Origin: Granulicella sp. L60
Lineage (GTDB): Bacteria; Acidobacteriota; Terriglobia; Terriglobales; Acidobacteriaceae
Reading direction: 5' to 3'
NCBI RefSeq assembly: GCF_009765825.1
Contig: NZ_LMUR01000020.1
Coordinates: forward strand, 126,994-190,993
Length of the DNA stretch: 64,000 nucleotides
Both the position numbers and the translations under genes were made by a program. The first letter of the stretch is position 1, and each line of letters opens with the position of its first letter. A model generated the notes under the pieces. That model ran no database searches. It was given only the letters and a program-made list of their open reading frames with translations, and was not told the origin of the DNA. Shown here one piece after another: positions 8,953-17,460 of the stretch.

Positions 8953-9702
8953 ATGCCCACGGTTGGCGTTGAGTTCGCGAAGGTGAGCTACACGGTGACT
9001 GGTGGGCGTGTTTTGTTGCGCGATATCTCGCTGCTGCTGGAGGCGGGGACGACGACGGCGCTGCTGGGGCGGAGTGGGTCCGGCAAGACGACGCTGCTGC
9101 GGATGGTGAATGGGCTGGTGAGACCGACCTCGGGTGAGGTGCTGGTGGGGGGACGGTCTGCGTCCGGGGGAGATGAGGTGGCGCTGCGGCGGGGGATTGG
9201 GTATGTGATCCAGGAGACGGGGCTGTTTCCGCATATGACGGTGGAGCGGAATGCGGCGATGGCGCTGGAGTTGGCGGGGCGGACGAAGGATGAGCAGGCG
9301 GCGCGGGCGCGGGAGGTGATGGCGCTGGCTGGGCTTGAGTATGAGGAGTTTCGGGCGCGGTATCCGTGGCAGCTCTCTGGTGGGCAGAGGCAGCGAGTGG
9401 GGCTGGCGAGGGCGCTGGCGATGGATCCGGGGGTGTTGCTGATGGATGAGCCGTTTGGGGCGCTCGATCCGCTGACGCGGGCGGAGATGCAGACGATGTT
9501 GCGGGACCTGCTGGCGAAGGTGGGCAAGACAGTTCTGCTGGTGACGCACAACCTGGACGAGGCGCTGTATCTGGCGAGGAGGGTGGTGTTTCTTGAGCAG
9601 GGATCGGTGGTGGCGGATCTCGCGGCAGGTGAGGTTTTAGGGTCGAAGAACCCTCATGTAAGAGATTATGTTTCGGCTGTACATCGTGTGGTGCCGGCAT
9701 GA
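8953..9702 (+). CDS. ABC transporter ATP-binding protein, quaternary-amine/osmoprotectant type
   Basis: A 249-residue ATPase: Walker A GRSGSGKTT, Q-loop VIQETGLFPHMT, signature LSGGQRQRVGLARAL, Walker B LLMDEPFGALD, and H-loop VTHNLDEAL. The close match to ProV/OpuCA-like sequences and the gene order point to uptake of glycine betaine, choline, carnitine or a similar amine. It lacks the C-terminal CBS domains that sense ionic strength in ProV/OpuAA, so osmotic gating through CBS is not expected. It overlaps the permease gene by 4 nt (ATGA), which indicates coupled translation. Confidence 0.92.
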   Translation: MPTVGVEFAKVSYTVTGGRVLLRDISLLLEAGTTTALLGRSGSGKTTLLRMVNGLVRPTSGEVLVGGRSASGGDEVALRRGIGYVIQETGLFPHMTVERNAAMALELAGRTKDEQAARAREVMALAGLEYEEFRARYPWQLSGGQRQRVGLARALAMDPGVLLMDEPFGALDPLTRAEMQTMLRDLLAKVGKTVLLVTHNLDEALYLARRVVFLEQGSVVADLAAGEVLGSKNPHVRDYVSAVHRVVPA

Positions 9703-10331
9703 TGAGTTTCTTTCAGTCTTATGGATGGGAGATTGGGCGGCTGACGTTCGAGCATCTGTGGCTGACGCTTTCGGCGATGCTGCTGGCGGCGGGGATTGGG
9801 CTACCGCTGGGGATTCTGCTGACGCGGAGGCGGGGGCTGGCGGGGCCGGTGATTGGTTTTGCGAATGTGTTGCAGACGGTGCCTAGCCTGGCGTTGTTTG
9901 GGCTGTTGCTGCCGGTGCCATGGCTGGGGGAGAATGCGGCACGGCTGGCGATTCTGGCGCTTACGGGATATGCGCTGCTACCGATTTTGAGGAATACGTA
10001 TGCGGGGATCCAGAGTGTGGATCCGGCGCTGATCGATGTCGCTAATGCTATGGGAATGAGTGGTATACAACGGCTTTTGAAGGTGGAGCTTCCGCTTGCG
10101 GCTAGTGTGATTCTGGCTGGGCTGCGGACGGCTACGGTGACTTGCGTGGGGGTGGCTACGATTGCGGCGGCGATTGGCGCGGGCGGGTTGGGGGAGCTGA
10201 TCTTTCGCGGTGTGGCGAGTGTGGATAACGGGCTAGTTCTGGCGGGGGCGATTCCGGCGGCGCTGTTGGCGTTGGTCGCGGATGCGGGGCTTGGTCTGCT
10301 GGAGCGGCGGCTGGCGGTGAAGCGGGTATGA
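9699..10331 (+). CDS. ABC transporter permease, quaternary-amine/osmoprotectant type
   Basis: A 210-residue inner-membrane protein with about five to six hydrophobic segments. The binding-protein-dependent permease signature (ANAMGMSGIQRLLKVELPLA, EAA loop) is at about residues 115-135. It resembles OpuCB/ProW-family permeases, with LQTVPSLALFGLLLP as a typical family stretch. It starts within the stop of the ATPase gene. Only one permease gene is present, so a homodimeric pore is likely. Confidence 0.92.
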   Translation: MMSFFQSYGWEIGRLTFEHLWLTLSAMLLAAGIGLPLGILLTRRRGLAGPVIGFANVLQTVPSLALFGLLLPVPWLGENAARLAILALTGYALLPILRNTYAGIQSVDPALIDVANAMGMSGIQRLLKVELPLAASVILAGLRTATVTCVGVATIAAAIGAGGLGELIFRGVASVDNGLVLAGAIPAALLALVADAGLGLLERRLAVKRV

Positions 10332-10351
10332 GATACCCCCCATCCCCACGG

Positions 10352-10403
10352 AAAGTGGGTAAAGTATTCGAAGTAGATACTTTATGTCCGGACTTTGGGT
10401 CGG
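10352..10403 (+). repeat. Dispersed motif, copy 2 (AAAGT...TTCGAA...GTCCGGAC...GGGTCGG)
   Basis: Matches 1351-1403 in the order and spacing of its blocks AAAGT, TTCGAA, GTCCGGAC and GG-TCGG. Here it falls between the permease stop and the best start of the binding protein. This suggests the open frame before 10436 is an inserted intergenic repeat rather than coding sequence. Confidence 0.4.
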
Positions 10404-10435
10404 ACTTGAGACTGGGCTTCGGTGGGTGGAGTGGG

Positions 10436-11377
10436 ATGGGGTCTGGTTTCAGGGGTGGGTCTTGTCAAGTGAGAGGGAGGGTGTTGCGGGGGCTTTTGGG
10501 GGCTCTGGTGGCCTGTGGATTTCTTTTGATGGTGGGGTGTGCGCCGCCGCGGTCGTCTAGGATCACGATCGGGGCGAAGAACTTTACCGAGCAGGTGGTG
10601 CTGGGGGAGCTGGTGGCGCAGGAGATTGAGGCGGTGAGCGGGCAGGCGGTGGATCGGCGGTTCTATCTGGCGGGGAGCTATCTGTGCCAGCAGGCGCTGG
10701 TGAGCGGGCGGATCGACGGATATGTGGAGTACACGGGGACGGCGCTGACGGCGATCTTGAAGCAGCCTCTGCCGCCGGTGGGGCAGCGGGATGAGGCGAG
10801 TGTGTTTCGGACGGTGAGTACGCTGTACGCTTCGCGGTACCGGGTGAAGGTGGAGCCGGGGCTGGGATTTCAGGATACGTTTGCGATGGTGATTCGGGGG
10901 GAGGATGCGCGGCGGCTGGGGTTGAAGACGATCTCGGACTCGGTGAAGGTTGCGCCGCAGTGGAGGCTGGGGGTGGGGTATGAGTTTCAGCAGAGGCCGG
11001 ATGGGCTGCACGGGCTGGAGGCTGCGTATGGGCTGAAGTTCGACGGAGACCCGCGGACGATGGATCTGGGGTTGCTGTATCGGGCGCTGGGGAGCAGCCA
11101 GGTGGATATGGTGGCGGGGAACTCGACCGATGGGCCGATACGGGCGATGGGGTTTGTGGTGCTGGAGGATGATCGGCACTACTTTCCGCCGTATGAGGCG
11201 GTGCCGCTGATCAGGGAGGATTCGTTGCGGAGGCATCCGGAGATTCAGACGGCGATGGATCGGCTGGCGGGGAGGGTGAGCGCGGATGAGGTGCGGGGGA
11301 TGAACTACGCGGTGGATGGAGAGCATCGGGCGGTGGGGGATGTGGTGAGGGAGTTTCGGCGGGGGAAGGGTTTGTGA
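10436..11377 (+). CDS. Osmoprotectant/quaternary-amine ABC transporter substrate-binding lipoprotein
   Basis: About 313 residues with a lipoprotein signal ending in F-L-L-M-V-G-C, then a binding domain starting ITIGAKNFTEQVVLGEL, the typical OpuAC/OsmF opening. YVEYTGTALTAIL and VAGNSTDGPIRAMGF are also typical of the family. It captures the ligand in the periplasm for the permease/ATPase pair upstream. The frame is open from an ATG at 10328 that overlaps the permease stop, but the first 36 codons contain a dispersed repeat motif. The ATG at 10436, with GGAG in front, gives a normal n-region; a GTG at 10469 is also possible. Confidence 0.88.
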   Translation: MGSGFRGGSCQVRGRVLRGLLGALVACGFLLMVGCAPPRSSRITIGAKNFTEQVVLGELVAQEIEAVSGQAVDRRFYLAGSYLCQQALVSGRIDGYVEYTGTALTAILKQPLPPVGQRDEASVFRTVSTLYASRYRVKVEPGLGFQDTFAMVIRGEDARRLGLKTISDSVKVAPQWRLGVGYEFQQRPDGLHGLEAAYGLKFDGDPRTMDLGLLYRALGSSQVDMVAGNSTDGPIRAMGFVVLEDDRHYFPPYEAVPLIREDSLRRHPEIQTAMDRLAGRVSADEVRGMNYAVDGEHRAVGDVVREFRRGKGL

Positions 11378-11416
11378 AGGGGCTGGAGCTAGCGTAACGA
11401 CCCATTCAAAGGCTGT

Positions 11417-11597
11417 GTCCTGCCGGACGGGCCGCCTGCTCGGCGAGAGGTCACTTCGTGACTCGTGTACTCCTTCGGTTGGTGCTCCCGCTGGTCGCAA
11501 TCGAGAATCTTGTCGCCAACCAACGGGCGGCTCATGGCGAAGCCGGTATACACGTCACGAAGTGATCGCTGCCCGCGCAGGGCGCCCGCGCGGTCTC
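11417..11597. repeat. Long palindromic intergenic repeat, copy A
   Basis: The left end is GTCCTGCCGGACGGGCC, then GGTCACTTCGTGACTC. The centre holds CCAACCAACGGGC-like sequence, and the right arm has GTCACGAAGTGATCGCTGCC. The whole can fold back on itself. It lies between the 3' end of the binding-protein gene and the DUF1203 gene. The right arm is of the GCTGCCCGCGCAGGGCGCCCG type (compare copy F left arm) and its last bases are degenerate. No open frame inside looks real. Confidence 0.8.
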
Positions 11598-11697
11598 GCA
11601 TAGGGGGTCGAGTTTGGTGTTCCGATCCGGAGTGTGGGGATTGGGTTGGTGGGGGGAAGATGGCTTCAGTTGGTGAGTTTGACGACTGGAGAGTGTG

Positions 11698-12177
11698 ATG
11701 AGTGAGTTGAAGATGATTGCGATTGCGAGTGAGCTGGCGGAGCAGGTACGGGTGACGAGGGTGTCGCCGGGGTATGGGCATCCGGTGACGGCGAAGGTGG
11801 CGACGGGGCTTGGGCCTTGCAGGCACTGTCTGCAGCCGTTTGCTGTGGGTGAGGAGATAAGGCTGCTGTTTACGCTGAATCCGTTTGATGGTGTGGCGGG
11901 GATTCCGCAGCCGGGGCCGGTGTTCGTTCACGAAGAGGCTTGTGAGAGGTATGCGGAGGAGGCGGGTTATCCGGTGGAGTTGGTTGGGCTGGGTGCGCTG
12001 CTGGACGGTTATGATGCGGATCAGATGATTCGGCGACGGCTGGTGGTTGAGAAGGACCGGTCGCCGGAGGCTTCGTTGCGCGAGATGATGGAGGATGATG
12101 CGGTGGAGTATGTGATGGTGAGGGATCCGAACGCGGGATGTTTTCGGATGCGTGTGGAGCGGAGGAGTAATGGTTGA
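11698..12177 (+). CDS. DUF1203-family protein
   Basis: A 159-residue cytoplasmic protein. PCRHCLQPFAVGEEIRLLFT with a C-x-x-C pair, PFDGVAGIPQPGPVFVHEEAC, and the C-terminal pattern MVRDPNAGCFRMRVER match my recollection of the DUF1203 family. The paired Cys and the His-Glu-Glu-Ala-Cys stretch could bind a metal, but no activity is known to me. The ATG at 11698 has GGAG about 7 nt upstream. It overlaps the DinB-like gene by 8 nt, so the two are probably co-translated. Confidence 0.75.
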   Translation: MSELKMIAIASELAEQVRVTRVSPGYGHPVTAKVATGLGPCRHCLQPFAVGEEIRLLFTLNPFDGVAGIPQPGPVFVHEEACERYAEEAGYPVELVGLGALLDGYDADQMIRRRLVVEKDRSPEASLREMMEDDAVEYVMVRDPNAGCFRMRVERRSNG

Positions 12178-12670
12178 GCCGTGGCTGCGGGGGACGTTGA
12201 CGGAGGTGGATGCGGTGCGGCGGCAGGTGCTGCATGCGCTGGAGCTGGCGGCGGAGGATGTGGATCGATGGTGCGCGGGGCTGAGTGATGCGGAGATGAA
12301 TGCGCGGCCGTTTGGGTTGGCGCCGGTGGCGTTTCATCTGCGGCATATTGCGCGGAGTTTGGACCGGCTGCTGACTTATGCGGAGGGGAGGGCGCTGGAT
12401 GGGGCGCAGATGGATGCGCTTGCCAGTGAGCTGGCGGGTGGGGCGGTGGCGGAGGAGGTGCTGGCTGAGGTGCTGGCCGGGTTGGGTGAGGCGCAGAGGC
12501 GGGTGAGGATGATCTCGGCGGCGAGGTATGAGGAGGCGCGCGGGGTGGGACGGGCGATGCTGCCGAGTACGGTGGGCGGACTGCTGGTGCACTGCGCGGA
12601 ACATACGCAGAGGCACGTGGGGCAGGCGGTGACGACAGCTAACGTGGTGACAGGGCTGCGGCAACTTTGA
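12170..12670 (+). CDS. DinB-superfamily protein
   Basis: A 166-residue four-helix protein of the DinB/YfiT-like fold. Likely metal-binding His residues are in AFHLRHIARSLDRLL and in HCAEHTQRHVGQ near the C-terminus, the arrangement seen in DinB-like putative metalloenzymes and thiol transferases. Because bshA lies in the same window, a bacillithiol S-transferase role (the BstA branch of this superfamily) is a reasonable but unproven guess. The ATG at 12170 has GGAGGAG directly upstream and lies inside the end of the DUF1203 gene. The 3' end overlaps the convergent membrane-protein gene by 32 nt. Confidence 0.8.
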   Translation: MVEPWLRGTLTEVDAVRRQVLHALELAAEDVDRWCAGLSDAEMNARPFGLAPVAFHLRHIARSLDRLLTYAEGRALDGAQMDALASELAGGAVAEEVLAEVLAGLGEAQRRVRMISAARYEEARGVGRAMLPSTVGGLLVHCAEHTQRHVGQAVTTANVVTGLRQL

Positions 12671-13763
12671 ACTGCATCGCACGGAGACGAGGCCAGAGGG
12701 TTGCTTCTTCGAAGACGGGTTGAGTGTCTGCCTCTTCCTCTTCGAGGGCATCGGCTGCCGGGTAGACGAGGTAGATGTGTTCGAAGATGAGGACAGAGAC
12801 GACAGCGTAGTAGGGCAGGAGTTCGCTGAAGATTCTGCCTTCGATGATGACTCCTTGATAGAACATCAGCGCGACCCAGAGAGGAACGATAGGGAAGATG
12901 TTTCGCAGGAGGCCGTCGTCGATCTTGCGCCAGGAGAGCAGCGCGAAGTGAAGCGTGAAGGCGAAGAGGGAGAGTAGCTGGTCCCAGTCTTTGGGCGAGA
13001 AGAGGAGACGGATGTTGTAGAAGATGCGGGGGAAGTCCTCTGACCTGTCGTTGTGCGGGTAGCGGCCGTTGATGAAGTGCATCATGGCGAACCACATCAG
13101 GACGAGCGCGGTGGTGGTGAGGGCGGTCTTGATCCAGACTCGGTGGGGCTGGCAGGAGAATTTTGCACGATAGCGTCCCGCAAGCAGAAGGACGGGAGCC
13201 CACATGAGGGTGGTCTCGCGGTTCAGGGTGGCGATGGGGAAGAGGATAAAGAGCATCCAGATTTTATTGCGCTGGATGAGATAGATGCCGAGGGTGAAGA
13301 AGAACATGCTGAGCATGTCGTAGGGGAAGATGAAGTTGGACTCGTAACGGAAGCCGGCGGTGAAGACGTAGAGGACGAGCATGAGGGCGGATGGCGCCCA
13401 GCGGAGTCTGCCGGAGTGGGTGGCGCGGTCGTAGATGCGGGTGGCGAGGAAGCCGCAGCCGAGGAGCGAGAGGAAGTCGATGACGACCAAGCCGATTTTT
13501 ACAGGCTGGGCGAGCACGAAGCTCCTGGTCTTTGCGAAGTGCTGGACGGCGGGAGAGTGGTCGAAGGCGCGCAGGAGGGGGATGAGCAGCGCACGCTTCT
13601 GGAACGGGAGGCGTTCGTGACCGCTGAGCCACTGGCTGAGATCGATGTAGGGGGTGGTGTTGACGAAGCCCGCATGGACGACGTACAGAGCGGCGATGGC
13701 GAAGGAGCAGATGTAAAGTACAAACCTGCCGGGCCGGGTGCGGGGTGGGAAGACTGTTCTCAA
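12639..13763 (-). CDS. Polytopic membrane protein of unknown function
   Basis: A 374-residue protein with about nine hydrophobic segments spread along its length (for example FVLYICSFAIAALYVVHAGF, IGLVVIDFLSLLGCGFLA and YYAVVSVLIFEHIYLVYP) and an acidic stretch (ALEEEEADTQ) near the cytoplasmic C-terminus. The topology resembles integral-membrane glycosyltransferases or polymerases, with R-Y-E-S-N and N-R-E-T-T loop motifs, but no family is firmly recognised. It lies 65 nt downstream of the acyltransferase on the same strand, so a shared role in surface polysaccharide is plausible. Confidence 0.8.
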   Translation of the reverse strand: MRTVFPPRTRPGRFVLYICSFAIAALYVVHAGFVNTTPYIDLSQWLSGHERLPFQKRALLIPLLRAFDHSPAVQHFAKTRSFVLAQPVKIGLVVIDFLSLLGCGFLATRIYDRATHSGRLRWAPSALMLVLYVFTAGFRYESNFIFPYDMLSMFFFTLGIYLIQRNKIWMLFILFPIATLNRETTLMWAPVLLLAGRYRAKFSCQPHRVWIKTALTTTALVLMWFAMMHFINGRYPHNDRSEDFPRIFYNIRLLFSPKDWDQLLSLFAFTLHFALLSWRKIDDGLLRNIFPIVPLWVALMFYQGVIIEGRIFSELLPYYAVVSVLIFEHIYLVYPAADALEEEEADTQPVFEEATLWPRLRAMQFKVAAALSPR

Positions 13764-13828
13764 TTGATTCTCCAGTCCCGGCTCATCCGGGTGAACGACT
13801 CTGCGACATGGAGCGAGGCAAAAAACTA

Positions 13829-15037
13829 CTACTCGGAACGGAGCAAAAGCGCGTGGCCGAGGCCGGGCAGACCGTCTTCTACGGTCACTTCAGTGGGGAC
13901 GACTTCACGAGAACTGCGTGGACCGTAGACGAACTTGTCTTTCCAGCTCATAGCGGGTAGCTCGATGAAGCGGTAGGCGAGCATGGCCAGAAGCAGGGTG
14001 AAGGCGAATGCGGCGGAGATCATAAGAGCCTCGGAGAGAACGTGAGGCAGATAGCGGTCCAGCTTGCCGGCGAAGACCTGGGTGAAGGTGTGAGCGTAGA
14101 GCAGATGGAAGAGATACAAGGCATAAGTAAGGCGGCCGAAGCGGCAGATGAGGTTGCCGCTGCAGACGCGCTGGACGATCGATCCGGGATGAAGCGCGAG
14201 GATGACGAAGGCGGTGCCGATGAGGTTCATCATCGGGATGGAGAAGGCGACGCCGAAGTAGTCGGTGGTGAGGCCGGTGCCACGGACGATAGTGAGGGCG
14301 ATCATGATTCCCCAGGCGACGGGAATGAGAATGCGCGAGACTTTGGCCAGCCTCTCCCAAAGGCCGACGCGCCCGTGATAGACGGCCAGGATGGCGCCGA
14401 TGATGATCGCATCCACGCGGGTGGTGGTGTAGAAGTAGGCTCCGTCGTAGGGAAGGTGCGTCAGCGGCCAGGCCAGGCGGAAGAGAAAGCAGAAGGCGAT
14501 GACGCCGTAACTTACACGGAGGAGCAGCTTTTCGGTGGGGATCATCCAGATGATGAGCGGCCAGACGAGGTAGAACTGTTCTTCGACCGCAAGCGACCAG
14601 AGATGCACCATCGTGACGTGGCTCAGGACGTAGCGGCTAAAGTTCCAACCGATGTGAGAGAAGTTTTGCAGGTCGACGAGGTACAGCAGGTGCGCCGGCT
14701 GCAGAGGCCAGTGCCGCAACAGACCGAAGAGACCGATCGGCAGGATGGTGAGGTAGTACAGCGGAAAGATGCGTACAGCGCGTCTGAGATAAAAGACACG
14801 GAAGTAGCCTTCGCGCTCGCGAGTGTAGAGGAGGATGCGTGTGATCAGAAAGCCAGAGAGAACGAAGAAGATGGGAACGAGAAACCAGGCGGTGTTCTGC
14901 AAGAGGTAGAGGGGGTAGAGCGCCAGATGGGACGGGCGCTTGTAGACCTCTGTGTAATGGATGAGGAAGATGAGTAGAAACGCGTAGCCGCGTATGCCTT
15001 CCAGCGACGGGAAGTACTCTCTCGAAGATTTACCCAT
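13829..15037 (-). CDS. Acyltransferase family 3 (OafA/YrhL-like)
   Basis: A 402-residue membrane acyltransferase. It opens with YFPSLEGIRGYAFLLIFLIHY, a characteristic N-terminus with the conserved Arg and His, and contains FFVLSGFLITRIL and about ten membrane segments. Family members transfer acetyl or other acyl groups onto O-antigen, exopolysaccharide, peptidoglycan or secondary metabolites. No SGNH domain is attached. It is probably the first gene of a two-gene unit with the membrane protein downstream. The ligand is unknown. Confidence 0.92.
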   Translation of the reverse strand: MGKSSREYFPSLEGIRGYAFLLIFLIHYTEVYKRPSHLALYPLYLLQNTAWFLVPIFFVLSGFLITRILLYTREREGYFRVFYLRRAVRIFPLYYLTILPIGLFGLLRHWPLQPAHLLYLVDLQNFSHIGWNFSRYVLSHVTMVHLWSLAVEEQFYLVWPLIIWMIPTEKLLLRVSYGVIAFCFLFRLAWPLTHLPYDGAYFYTTTRVDAIIIGAILAVYHGRVGLWERLAKVSRILIPVAWGIMIALTIVRGTGLTTDYFGVAFSIPMMNLIGTAFVILALHPGSIVQRVCSGNLICRFGRLTYALYLFHLLYAHTFTQVFAGKLDRYLPHVLSEALMISAAFAFTLLLAMLAYRFIELPAMSWKDKFVYGPRSSREVVPTEVTVEDGLPGLGHALLLRSE

Positions 15038-15297
15038 TCTTACCTTCCATGGTGCTCAGCGTTGGAAGACGGTAATACGTCAAAAGAAGATCAGGACGGT
15101 GCTTTTTTTAGCCGTTCAACCTTTTCAGACGGGCTCTGCGATGAAGTTACCATGCAATTGATTACTTTTGGCACGATTACTGCGAAAGTTGTATCAGGAA
15201 TTGGCTTTTAGCTGCTCTGTTGCGTGATAGCACCCTCTCACAACGGTGACGCGACTGATCGTTGAGTTCTGGGTTTATCTCTTTGAGGATGTTCACG

Positions 15298-17109
15298 ATG
15301 CGGAGTTTTACCGAGACAGGAACCGGGGTTAGCAGGGTAATGATTGGGTTGGCTGGGTGGTTGATGGCTGGATCGCTGTTCGTGGGAATTATGGCGGCAC
15401 AACAGCCTGCGCCGGCTCCGGCGGCTGATGGGGGGCAGAGCTCTCTGCAGTTGCAGCGGCGGGATGAGGGTGTGACCACGCTGAAGACGGCAGCGCGACT
15501 GGTGCTGCTGGATGTGGTGGTGACTAACGGCAAGGGCAGGCCGGTTAAGGGGTTGAAGGCATCGGACTTTACGCTGATGGAAGATGGCGTGCCGCAGATG
15601 GTGTCCGGCTTTCAGGAGCACCAGCCGTTGAGTCCGGAGGAGATTGCGAGGGCGAAGGCTGCGTTGGTGATGCCGCCGAATCACTTTACGAACTACGATC
15701 CGGAGGCGAACGACACGGGAGCGATCACGGTGTTTCTGCTGGATGCGCTGGATACGCCGGTGCAGGCGCAGATGTATCTGCGGGAGCAGATGATCGCGTA
15801 TATGAAGACGGTGCCTCCGGGGACGAGGATCGCGATCTTTCAGATGGACACGCAGATGCACATGATCCAAGGGGTGACGTCGGACCCGGAGGTGCTGCGG
15901 CAGGTGGTGAACGGCAAGCGGGATCAGGCGGTGATCTCGCCGTTGCTGGGAGGGCCGGCGGCGCCGGGGTATGTGCGGGAGCGGATGCGGCAGGATTTTT
16001 TGACGCAGGGGATGCAGACGCTGGCGCACTATCTTGCGCCGTTTCCGGGGAGGAAGAACCTGATCTGGTTTACGGGGAGCGTGCCGGTGACGGTGTATGG
16101 GCCGGGGTTCGGGGTGCCGTTTCCGGATATCAGCAGCTTCATCGACGACTTCAGCAAGACGACGGATGTGCTGACGCTGAGCAGGATCGCGGTGTATCCG
16201 GTGGACTCGCGCGGGTTGCAGACCGGGCCGGTGGGACGAGGCGGCATTGGACGATTTGAGACGAGGCAGTTCTATCAGCATGGGGATCTGGACGATGTGG
16301 CCGAGGCTACGGGTGGGCGTGCGTTCTACAACACGAATGGGTTGAAGGAGGCGATTGCGGAGGTGGTGGATACGGGATCGAACTACTACACGCTGTCGTA
16401 TACGCCGGCGAATCATACGTGGGACGGCGGGTATCGCAAGCTGCAGGTGAAGGTGCAGGGAGAGTCTGGGATGAAGCTGGAGTATCGCAGGGGATACTAT
16501 GCGCGGAACAATGAGGCGGCGGAGAGCAGGCATATTGCGGAGTTGGAGAGTCCGCGCAGATTGCTGCCGGGACAGCCGGTGCGTGCGCGGCAGTCGCATA
16601 CGATGGAGGCGGCGATGAAGATGGGCGCGGGACCGGTGCGAGATATTGTGTTTGTGGCACGGGTGACGGCGCCACAGGAGACAACGAAGCTGAAGGGTGA
16701 TGAGCCGTTAGCGAAGGGCGATTATCTGGACAAGAGTTTCAGGAAGGATGCGCTGCGGGAGTACAAGGTTCACTACTCGGTGAGCGCGCAGGAGATGCGA
16801 TTGATGCCGACGCCGGATATGAACTATCACGGGCGCGTGGAGTTTGTAGAGGTGGTGTATGACGACAAGGGCGAGGTGGTGAACTCGAAGAGTACGATGG
16901 CGCAGCTGGATCTGGATGGGGCGTCGTACGGACAGATGATGCAGGCGGGGTTTGGGAGCGATCAGACGATTGTGATTCCGGCGAAGGGGAGTTTTTTCCT
17001 GCGGCTGGGGGTACACGATCTGTCGGGCGATAAGGCTGGGTCGCTGGAGATTGCGGTGGATCAGATCAAGCTTGGGGCGGTGGGGAGCGCTGTGGCAGCG
17101 CGGCCTTAG
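15298..17109 (+). CDS. VWFA-related secreted protein, acidobacterial type
   Basis: About 603 residues. A signal peptide (MRSF..., hydrophobic MIGLAGWLMAGSLFVGIMAAQ) is followed by the family opening ARLVLLDVVVTNGKGRPVKG and FTLMEDGVPQMVSGFQEH. A von Willebrand A-like domain follows (about 130-340: AITVFLLDALDTP, GRKNLIWFTGS, VYPVDSRGL), then a beta-rich C-terminus. This family is hugely expanded in Acidobacteriota; its role is thought to be extracellular binding or adhesion and is not proven. ATG 15298 is preferred over TTG 15262 and ATG 15289 because GAGG lies 8-9 nt upstream of it. It is a single gene with no obvious partners. Confidence 0.9.
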   Translation: MRSFTETGTGVSRVMIGLAGWLMAGSLFVGIMAAQQPAPAPAADGGQSSLQLQRRDEGVTTLKTAARLVLLDVVVTNGKGRPVKGLKASDFTLMEDGVPQMVSGFQEHQPLSPEEIARAKAALVMPPNHFTNYDPEANDTGAITVFLLDALDTPVQAQMYLREQMIAYMKTVPPGTRIAIFQMDTQMHMIQGVTSDPEVLRQVVNGKRDQAVISPLLGGPAAPGYVRERMRQDFLTQGMQTLAHYLAPFPGRKNLIWFTGSVPVTVYGPGFGVPFPDISSFIDDFSKTTDVLTLSRIAVYPVDSRGLQTGPVGRGGIGRFETRQFYQHGDLDDVAEATGGRAFYNTNGLKEAIAEVVDTGSNYYTLSYTPANHTWDGGYRKLQVKVQGESGMKLEYRRGYYARNNEAAESRHIAELESPRRLLPGQPVRARQSHTMEAAMKMGAGPVRDIVFVARVTAPQETTKLKGDEPLAKGDYLDKSFRKDALREYKVHYSVSAQEMRLMPTPDMNYHGRVEFVEVVYDDKGEVVNSKSTMAQLDLDGASYGQMMQAGFGSDQTIVIPAKGSFFLRLGVHDLSGDKAGSLEIAVDQIKLGAVGSAVAARP

Positions 17110-17115
17110 GTTGCG

Positions 17116-17448
17116 CTATCGCGGCGGTGGTGGAGTGGGTTGGTTGGCGACGAAGTTCGCTTGTTCAAGCTGGTATCGCCGGAAACGGATGTGATAGATG
17201 ATTACGGCCGCGACCAGAACGAGTATGCCTGCGACGAATAGGACCACTGTGCCGAAGACCATTCCGATGAAGCCTACGACCGCGATGTAGTCTTTGGTGT
17301 CGGGCGGACTGCTGGGATGGGCTGGCGTGGAGCGAAAGAAGAAGATCCAGCCTACGGCAGTCGCGGACCACAGAATACCGGTAGCGATCGGCGCCCAGTT
17401 GCCGAAGCCTGGTTGGCGTGAGGTGATTCCTGGCAATTGGGCGCTCAC
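17116..17448 (-). CDS. Small two-span membrane protein
   Basis: A 110-residue protein with two clear hydrophobic helices, at about residues 19-38 (WAPIATGILWSATAVGWIFF) and 54-86 (IAVVGFIGMVFGTVVLFVAG onward), followed by a basic segment (HIRFRRYQLEQ) and a Pro-rich tail. No family is recognised. It starts 12 nt after the ribA stop on the same strand, so it is probably co-transcribed with ribA; no functional tie is evident. Confidence 0.7.
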   Translation of the reverse strand: MSAQLPGITSRQPGFGNWAPIATGILWSATAVGWIFFFRSTPAHPSSPPDTKDYIAVVGFIGMVFGTVVLFVAGILVLVAAVIIYHIRFRRYQLEQANFVANQPTPPPPR

Positions 17449-17460
17449 ACTTGTTTTGTA

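Noticed and set aside
15238-16599. 453-codon minus-strand frame opposite the VWFA-related gene
   Set aside because: Arg/His/Pro-rich mirror of a clearly coding sequence.
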